DNA from: Pinus tabuliformis
Taxonomy: Eukaryota; Streptophyta; Pinopsida; Pinales; Pinaceae
Assembly (NCBI GenBank): GCA_031772625.1
Contig: CM062808.1
Span: 143,260,605 to 143,324,604 of the forward strand
Direction: 5' to 3'
DNA length: 64,000 nucleotides
Shown here: piece after piece, positions 56,047 to 64,000 of the stretch
How positions within the stretch are numbered: the stretch's first letter is position 1
How the letters are laid out: every line of letters begins with the position of its first letter
Program-made: the position numbers and the translations under genes
The notes under the pieces: generated by a model
Databases searched by the model: none
Told to the model about the DNA's origin: nothing
The model's input: only the letters and a program-made list of their open reading frames with translations

Positions 56047-57647
56047 TGAATACTCCAATGGGGGAGGCATCAGCGCCTGCCCCCAAAGATTACAACCATG
56101 AAAACCCAACTGAAGGCAGAACTGAGAATGCAGAGATGCCAGAGGTACGACCGGTGTAGTAGCAGGAGAAGAACGCATAAGAGGATTTGGAATGCGAGAA
56201 GGGGGATAAACAGGTAGCATCTAGAAAACCAAAGAAAGTATCATCATCCACGTGCAAGCCCATTGCCACAGAACGGCCCAAGATTGAGCTGCCTAGCCAT
56301 AGGATAAATGCGCAAATATAATACATGAGAGACCATGCCCTAATTGGCAAATTCATAGGCTATTGGCCAACTGAAAAAGCTCTGCAAGGATGGATTACCT
56401 CAAAATGGAAGCCCAAAGGACATGTAACTCTACAGATGGGCCCTAAAGGCTTCTTCACAGCTATCTTCAACTGCCTTGAAGACCGAAATCGAGTTCTGGA
56501 TGGAGGACCCTATTTCTTCAATGCAGCAGGTCTTTATCTCCATGATTGGGTTGAAAGATTCAACCCAGGTAAGGAAGATTTTAGCTGGGCACCAGTCTAG
56601 ATCCGCATGTACTCGCTTCCAGTGGAATATTGGGATGAAGACTCACTCACAGCCATTGGCAATGGATTGGGTGAGTTCATAAAGGCAGCAGAGGAAACAA
56701 AGCTTCAAAGATACACATCCTACGCTCGGATCTGCGTATACATGAAGCTGGGCCAGGCGCTCCTGGATTTGGTAAGTCTCCTGCACGATGACTTTGAATG
56801 GATTCAACCCCTAGATTATGAACATGTACCCTTCAGATGCAAGAAGTGCCATGCCCATGGACACCTTTTTCGTGACTGTCCCTTAAACATGCCTCCTAAA
56901 CCCACAGAAAATGGAGGTAAGTCTGATCCAGAAGGATTCACCAAAGTGGCGAGTAGAAAAAGGCATACCAAAAAACCTCCCACAGCACCAAAAAATATTA
57001 TTCCATCATCAGATATGCCATCCTCTAGCAACAGCTTTGATATTTTGGCAAATCTAGATATGCCTGAATCAGATCCCCCTGTGACAGCAAAGCCAACCTC
57101 TGTTCCATCCACCAATCTGTCCTCCATACCTATTCACAATAAAACCAGTCATCCATTGAATGTCAATACCTCTGATATGCATGCCTCAGACTCGCAACAC
57201 AACCCCAACCCTGTTCATAGCAAAGCCCTCTGGTCCGACAAAGTTATGGACATTGATGATACACCGGTAGAACCTTCTGAGCCACTAACCCATATGGAGG
57301 GAGGCAGTCAACAAATTTTAATGGAAGAAGAACCAGAAAGCTTTGATCTCGGAGATATAGACATTTTTAGTCTAGAGCAAGCCTGCAAAAGGAAAGAGTT
57401 CGACACAATACCGGATAGACAATTGGAAAATTTGGAAGTAGTGCTCACAAGAGTGCATCAGCATAATACTTTGGGCATACAGCAAGGAGGTAAATGGGAT
57501 GGGAAACATATCATCAAAGATGGGAAGAAAAGAGGTAGAAAGACAGATCTACAATGCACCATTTTAATTGGGGAAATGCTAGTGGAGTCCGGAAGGTGCT
57601 CCAAGTTGACCAAATACTATCGATCTCTACCTACTGGTCAACCATGA
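56047..57647 (+). pseudogene. LINE ORF1: RNA-binding protein, DUF4283-like plus CCHC
   Basis: An ATG at 56,047 opens an N-terminal piece (MNTPMGEASAP) that stops after 37 codons. The main frame then runs from about 56,220, with a TAA at 56,319, a TAG at 56,598 (Trp in the conserved V-W-I-R of the family) and the end at 57,647. A DUF4283-like part spans 56,325-56,820 (KFIGYWPTEKALQGWI, RVLDGGPYFF). A zinc knuckle CKKCHAHGHLFRDC follows near 56,840, then a Ser/Pro-rich tail. The protein would bind LINE RNA. Its TGA overlaps the ORF2 ATG by ATGA. Confidence 0.82.
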
Positions 57648-60600
57648 AGCTCATCTCATGGAATGTAAGAGGACTTAATGGTCCCAGGAAGTACAGAATG
57701 TTAAAGAACATGATTCAGCAAGAACAACCATACATTGTATTCATGCAGGAAACAAAATGTAGCACTAGTACATTAGCCTCCATATTATCCAAAGCCTGGG
57801 TAGGATGTCAAACTATAACAGTAGACGCAACAGGTGCCTCGGGAGGGCTAGCCATAGCATGGAACACTCAGCATATCTCCTTAACAAATTTCCATGCCTC
57901 ACATCATTTCATCGAAGCAATGTTCCACCTAATCGGAACCAACATACATGGCCATTTAACCAATGTATACTTCCCTCAGGTGGGCATGAAAAAAACCACG
58001 CTGCTAGAAACATTGGAGATTCTTAATGCTCCAAGAACTTATCCACTATGGATCACAGGAGGAGACTTCAATATGATCACACAACTGGAGGAAAAACTTG
58101 GAGGCAGAAGAAAGATGGACAATGAAAGCAATAACTTCAAAGAATATATTCAACACAATGGTCTAATAGACTTACCTTTTGATAATGACACCTACACATG
58201 GAATAACAAAAGAGCTAGCTCATAGCAAATATCATCTCGGTTGGATAGATTTCTAATATCAGACAATTTTGTTCATATAGGAGGTGATACATGCGCCTCT
58301 ATCCTACCCTTAGCTGGCTCGGACCATTGGCCCATTTCTTTGCAATGGAAAAATCCCGGAAAATCTAACAGAAAACCATTCAAATTTGAAACTTTCTAGC
58401 TCACCCACCCTGAGTTCAAAACAGTGGTCAAATCAGTGTGGGAAAGCTTCCTTCCCAATGGTGGCTCACTCATGTACCAATTCCAGTAGAGAATGAAGCA
58501 CATCAAAAAGCAAATCAAAACCTGGAATTACACCACATTTGGCAACATACTTCAAGAACAAAAATTTCTTGAGCAGAGCATGAAAGAGCTACAATAGAAG
58601 ATCATCATACAAGGCAGAACAGAGGAACACGCGAGATAGGAACAAATCCTACTAACACAATTAGACGAAAGAAGAAGACAAGAGGAACTACTGTGGAGAC
58701 AAAATTCAAGAATTAGATGGCTAAAAGAAGGGGAATGAAACACCAAATTTTTTCATCGCACAACTATTCAAAGAAGAATGAATAATACAATCTCACACAT
58801 TCAAAACTCACAAGGAGACAGAATGGAGAAACAGGAAGATATAGAGAAAGAGCTCACCAATCATTTCAAAATAGTACATCAAGAGCTGCCAATTGACAGA
58901 CAGCCTGCCATCAACGAGATACTTCAGCATATTCCTAGACTCATAACAGAGGAGCATAATCAGCTATTGCTAAGACTAGTCACCCTTACGAAGGTTGAAG
59001 AGGCATCAAATCAATTGAAAGTTGGGAAAGCGCCAGGACCTGATGGTTTTACTTCTAACTTTTACCATCATTTCTGGGACTTAATCAAAGTAGATGTCTG
59101 GAATGTGGTCAAAGAATCAAGATTCATGCATTGGCTACTTCCCTCGCTCAATGTGACCTTCATCGCTCTTATTCCCAAAGAAGTGCAGCCAAGCACTCTG
59201 GAGAAGTTCAGGCCCATTGCACTATGCAATGTCATCTACAAAATTATCTCGAAATTCATAGCCAACCACCTCAAACCGCTCCTCCCTCTTCTCATTTCAC
59301 CAGAGAAATTTGGATATGTAGAAGGTCGTCAAATTCTGGATGGCATTATACTGACTCATGAAACCATCTATTCCTTAAATAAAAACAAATAGGCATGTAT
59401 GCTTTTGAAAATCGACCTATCCAAAGCCTTTGAAAAACTCAGCTGGACCTACATAAAACAGATGCTGACTGCCTTCGGATTTAGCCCGACCTGGGTTAGA
59501 TGGCTTATGACCCTAATATCCTCTCCACTCTGCTCTGTTCTTGTCAATGGGATCCCCTCTAAACCCTACTCCCCTTCCAGAGGAATACGTCAAGGTGACC
59601 CTCTGTCCCCCTTTCTCTTTATCATTATGGCTGAAGGTCTGGGTCATCTTATAAAACATGTCATTCATTCTCATGATATTAGAGGACTCTCTGTATATGG
59701 AACCCCCGCAATTACTCATCAACAATTTGTTGATGACAATATGCTCTTTGGTCATCCCTCTGTAAGTGAGGCCCAAACCTATAAAGCTCTTTCAGATACC
59801 TTCTCAAAATCCTCTGGCACTACCATAAATACTGCCAAATCTCAATTTTTTTTTCCATACTCCTGTAGCTACTCAAAGAATCATTGCACGAATCATTGGA
59901 TTCTCTCAAGCCAAGCTTCCTTCTCAGTATTTAGGTGCCCCTCTTATAGATTCAGCCTTAAAGCATGCTTCCTGGCATCAACTCATTGAGAAAATGGAAA
60001 GTAGGCTTCTGTCTTGGACACACAGAACCCTCAACATGGCAAGCAGACTAGTCCTAATAAAGGCAGTCCTACAATCTATGCCCCTCTATCTCTTCTCAGT
60101 TCTTGCTGCACCGAAATGGGTGTTAAAGAGAATCAAGAATCTGCAACGCAATTTCTTATGGGGTTCCACAGGACAAAACAGAAAATGGGCATTAGTAAAA
60201 TGGGAAAAAGTTTGCAAGCCTAAAAAGTAGGGAGGTCTAGGCTTACGTGACCCGCAACATAGCAATACTTTGATGGGAACTCGGATTTGGTGGCAATGGG
60301 TATCCTGCCCTCAGAAGCCATGGGCACAACTCTGGACTGCTAAGTATGCAAATAACCGACCACAACAAGAGCTAATAAGAATAACTACCACGACCACAGG
60401 ATCCCTAATTTGGAACGCGACAAAGCAACACAGAGAGGTCATCCATCAGCATAGCTTTTGGGAGATAAGGGATGGGAGGACGGCATGCTTCTGGACGGAT
60501 TCATGGCAACAGAGACCCAAAATTGCAGAACTCTTACCCTGCACAAATCATAATGGAAATGATATTAACCAAGAGGACAATGTAGCACAATTCTGGACTC

Positions 60601-61955
60601 TCAGCACCACATAGGGCTTCAGGCAATGGAAACCTTCTATGCAAATAACACAGCAAGAAACGGAAGCATATAACACGGAGTTGCACAAAGAGATCACTAG
60701 TAGAAGAATCAAATTCAATACTAGAAACGATGTACTCAGATGGGGATATACACCGAAAGGAGTATACACCACTAAAGAAGCATACCAGCTAATGCTCCAA
60801 ACACAGGAACCAACAGATCCTGCTTGGAATCGTATCTGGACTGCAGGGATTTGGCCAAAAGTTTCCACTTTCATCTGGCTGCTATATCATCAAAGAATTC
60901 TCACTTGGGACAACTTAATCAAAAGAGGATTTGAAGGACCATCCTACTGTCCCAATTGTCAAAACAATGAAGAAACTATTCGGCACCTCATGGACTCCTG
61001 CCACATGGCTAATCAACTCTGGGAAAATCTCACTTTCAGATGTCAACGACCATGCAGACTTCTAGGGGATATAAAAGGCACCATTCGCAACTGGACTCCA
61101 GAGCCCTATAATAGAAAAGTTCTCAACAAGATATGGACAATTCTGCCAGGCTTCCTTCTATGGACAATTTGGAAGGAAAGAAATAAACGAATTTTCAAAA
61201 ATCAAAGAACTTCCTTATAAAGCATATGGACTAACTTATGTCAGAATATCAAGGAAACTCTAGCGCTACACCAATGGAGTGTTGAGGACTTTCCTACCCA
61301 GCCTCAAGAACTAAGCATATGGGCTAATTGGAACCTCCAGCTCCAGCAGGCACAATTGGATCCTAACAGACCCAGCACTATTACCAAGCAGCTCTCACAT
61401 TGGATTCACCCCCCACAAAATATGATTAAGTTAAATTTCGACGGTGCCTCCAAGGGCAACCCAGGCAAAGCAGGACATGGGGGCATATTCAGAAACCATG
61501 AGGGCCAACCCTTGCTATTGTATTTTGGCTCCATTGGATGGGATACGAACAATTCTGCAGAACTGGAAGGCTTATGGCAAGGTATGAACCTAGCTCACCA
61601 ACATAATTTTCATCCCATCATTATAGAGGGGGACTCCCAAATTCTAATCAATATGGTTACTCAAATCCAACAAGGAAGCACTGCTTCAAGAGTTGCCAAA
61701 AGCTGGAGATTAATGGCCAGGCTTGAACTAATAGAGGAATGGATGAAGAACAGGAGAGCAATAACTTTTATTCATGTCAAAAGGGATAGTAACAAAGTTG
61801 CAGATCTATTGGCAAACATTGGAGTGGAACAGGACCAGATCCTACATTTCGGCACAATCAACATTCTAGATGACCACAATCAATTGCAAGCTTGCACTGA
61901 CCTGGTGCACAAGGAAGCTCATCCCCCGAATGCGGGTGGAAATAGTGGAAGCTGA
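57644..61955 (+). pseudogene. LINE ORF2: endonuclease, reverse transcriptase, RNase H
   Basis: The enzyme nicks target DNA and copies LINE RNA in place. The APE-type endonuclease is at 57,644-58,360 (SWNVRGLN, QETK, GGDFNM, SDHWP). The RT core is at about 59,000-59,800 (APGPDGF, FRPIALCN, KIDLSKAF, GIRQGDPLSPFLF). Its active site is FVDD at 59,726-59,737, where FADD is more usual. A one-base shift in a T run near 59,848 changes frame. A Cys/His zinc region follows at about 60,820-61,030. The RNase H is at 61,420-61,840 (NFDGASKGNPG, AELEGL, EGDSQ, RDSNKVAD). At least eight stops occur, several at expected Trp positions. An RNase H after RT is known in plant L1 elements. Confidence 0.9.
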
Positions 61956-63583
61956 GGTGGCTACCAACTGGGTTGGCGTGTGGAGAAAGCACATGGCCTC
62001 CCACAAGGCGGCACAGAAATCCAAAGAGGGCATTAACCACAGCCATAAATGTGCCTTGAATTAATACGGCCACCACCCTGATAATCGACCTCAACCTCAG
62101 CTCAAAGCAATGATGTGCTCTTGGGAAAATACCACTTCTACTCTTGCAATTCCTCCTCTGCAACCTCAGCCCCTACAATGCCTCTGCCCTCATGTAGTGG
62201 CGGCGCCCAGCTCCCGCACAACCACTGGTAGACGATGCTATCTTTATTGCTGCATCGACTTCGGTTTGGGCATCCATTTTACCCACAGCTTGAATCTGCA
62301 AATTCGCATCTCCTCAGCCCTGGTAGCGCATCCTTCTGCTGAATTGCATGTTAGCTCTGTTGTAATGTTGCAGCCCATTGAGCCTACTTCAGACCAAAAC
62401 TCGCCTCCAAGTGCCGAAAGCATGGTGCACCATAGGATGCGCAGCCACAGAGGTGGGAACAGAGGCAACCTGACTCGCTCCAGGCATTCGCCGGCTTCAG
62501 AGACCACATCCTCCCTGGCTGAGTAGAACACTGGCCGCTACCCCAATACACGCAGTGGCAGAGGTCGTCACCACTCGGGGGCCTTTGCTACGCCTCCCTC
62601 CACCTCCGGCCCTTCTCCTAGAAGCACACCGTCAGCTCCTCTGCGACACTCCCAGAACGCTTAATTTACCTTTCACTCTACCCTGAACCAGCCCCTCATC
62701 ACTGCAACCATTACCATCAGTTTTCATGAGGAGAAGCAAAATTCAGAGGCACAAGACTCTGTGGTTGGCGCTCTAACTGCAGCACCTAAGGAACACAGAG
62801 CAAGGGGTGAGGGCCGCACAGAAGCAATGACGCTCTCAGGCATTGCAATGGAAGGACGCACCACTACAGAGAGTAGCCAACCCAAGGCCAAAACGGATAT
62901 GGCATAGTCTAGTCTTCAGGGTGCAAGGGAACGAAGCTCAGAACTACTAACCAGACGCGCAGGGAAGGAAGTGGAAACGGCTCCGCAGATGAATTGGGTC
63001 ATCGATGATTACTGCTGCATCATTGAGGAAGAGAAACCGGAGACGCAGGCAGGCGACACGGAAGCTCAGCCACTGGCAAGTGGCGCCATGGAAGATTACA
63101 GATGTTTCATTGTGGAGGAGTAGCCTCTGTTGCCGCCACGTCCCTAGCCGCCACCTCGATGCCTTGTGCTCGCCGCCTGGATTGCCAACTTGCAGACATT
63201 CAGCGTGCCACATGCCTGCCTAGTAGACTGCCACTCAGCCACCATGTGTCTCAGGTTCACTGGGACTTGTTTTTCTGTTTATGTCTTTTAATGGTTTTTT
63301 GGGGGAACACCACAATTTTAAGCTCTTCAGTTGGGTTTTCCTTTTCTTTTTTTTCAGATACAATGATGCAAAACTTGTTAATTCGCTAGTTTCCCCTGCG
63401 TGGGTAGCAAGACTATATTTTTGAAAAACTTTAGTTAAGAACTGGTTTCCCTTCTGGGCAATTCAATTCTAGCTTTTTTTGCTGGTTGATGCCTTTCTTC
63501 TGGCATAGCTAAGTACAGGTTTCAGCCTCTGTGTATGATAGTTTTCTTACTTTAATAGAATTAGCCTAAGTTAGAAAAAAAAA
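61956..63583 (+). other. LINE 3' region and poly(A)
   Basis: The first 1.2 kb is GC-richer than its surroundings and has several short frames without recognisable domains. It may be decayed extra coding sequence or a long 3' UTR. The last 350 bases are T-rich and end in an A run at 63,574-63,583, followed by the target repeat. Confidence 0.6.
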
Positions 63584-63609
63584 AATCCTAAATACCCATT
63601 ATAATTATT

Positions 63610-63718
63610 AATGTGGTTGATATAAGCCTATCGACGTATATCAACCACATTGGAAAATGTGGTTGATATATATGCTTGATATAGGGCGTATATCAACCAT
63701 ATTTACCTTGGTAAATAT
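63610..63718. repeat. Three consecutive hairpins (MITE-like)
   Basis: Hairpin 1 (63,610-63,651) and hairpin 2 (63,656-63,703) both start AATGTGGTTGATATA and end in its complement, hairpin 2 with one change. A third perfect inverted repeat ATATTTACC/GGTAAATAT lies at 63,699-63,718 and overlaps the end of hairpin 2. No target duplication was identified. Confidence 0.75.
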
Positions 63719-64000
63719 GACTGTGCTAGTTTTATGATGGAGAATTCATAAGTGGTAGGTGTGAATTTGTTAAATATCTTAGTTAAATAAATATTCACAA
63801 TTATATAAATTTAATTAGAAAATAAGTGCTATGTAGTATTTACAATTATATAAATTTAGTTAGTAAAGAAGTGCTATATAGTAATTAGTATATGTTGTTG
63901 AGTTTAAATATAGTTAAGTGGAGTTTTAATTTTTAATTGTTAATAACATAAATTTTCTATAAAAAATATAAATGAAAGGGAAAATATTGTGTTAAAATGA
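63719..64000. other. AT-rich DNA, no gene seen
   Basis: A short segment (TTCACAATTATATAAATTTA(A/G)TTAG...) occurs twice near 63,790 and 63,840. There is nothing else to report. Confidence 0.5.

Larger units (their letters stand above)
55776..63583 (+). mobile_element. Full-length L1-type LINE with tRNA-like 5' head
   Basis: It is flanked by an 11-base direct repeat AATCCTAAATA (55,765-55,775 and 63,584-63,594), the second copy directly after a poly(A) run. The order is tRNA-like head, short leader, ORF1 (DUF4283-like plus zinc knuckle), ORF2 (endonuclease, RT, RNase H), 1.6-kb 3' part and poly(A). ORF2 has one frameshift and many stops, so it is inactive, but both ends are preserved. The target repeat includes the tRNA-like head in the inserted unit. 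Confidence 0.88.

Noticed and set aside
62110-62526. Frame in the LINE 3' region as a third LINE gene
   Set aside because: Several overlapping frames of similar length exist in the GC-richer stretch and none has a recognisable domain.

Overview
The window looks like nuclear DNA of a land plant with a large, transposon-rich genome. The evidence is chromovirus-free Tat/Ogre-type Ty3/Gypsy elements carrying a second RNase H, a Ty1/Copia element primed by initiator tRNA-Met, a Helitron with a spliceosomal intron, and an L1-type LINE with a C-terminal RNase H. I cannot place the species, and a gymnosperm, fern or large-genome angiosperm would all fit. I found no host gene, rRNA, true tRNA gene or CRISPR array. 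Nearly everything that codes belongs to a mobile element.

The left 38 kb is one nest. Element B, an old Gypsy element, runs from 14,479 to 38,109, and its left LTR half lies beyond the window start. Element A (1-14,478), a Tat/Ogre-like Gypsy element, sits inside the left LTR of B. Inside the body of B are element C1 (17,848-22,532), a 2.1-kb solo-LTR-like unit (24,435-26,560) and an apparently complete Copia element (28,363-34,336). LTR divergence falls from about 10% (B) to about 4% (A, on 98 bases) to under 1% (Copia), which agrees with the nesting order.

The middle holds a decayed Helitron Rep-helicase gene (39,780-43,013), a 0.66-kb tandem duplication (43,593-44,920), a second, diverged and nonsense-riddled copy of element C (C2, to 49,228), and a 4.2-kb satellite-like array with a higher-order period near 1,070 bases (49,235-53,430). 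The right part is AT-rich repeats with a 247-bp foldback element, then a full-length LINE (55,776-63,583) flanked by an 11-base target duplication. A tRNA-like Pol III promoter lies at the 5' end of this LINE. A cluster of small hairpins follows.

The most unusual content is element C. Two copies encode a roughly 1,000-residue minus-strand protein with no gag, pol or recognisable LTR pair. C1 has TG...CA-type inverted ends and a near-perfect 5-base target duplication, and the interrupted reading frame of the host element resumes exactly across it. The C protein shares a spaced set of motifs with the antisense gene of element A and loosely with the plant mobile domain. I infer one protein family carried antisense by a Tat-type retrotransposon and also travelling as a stand-alone unit.
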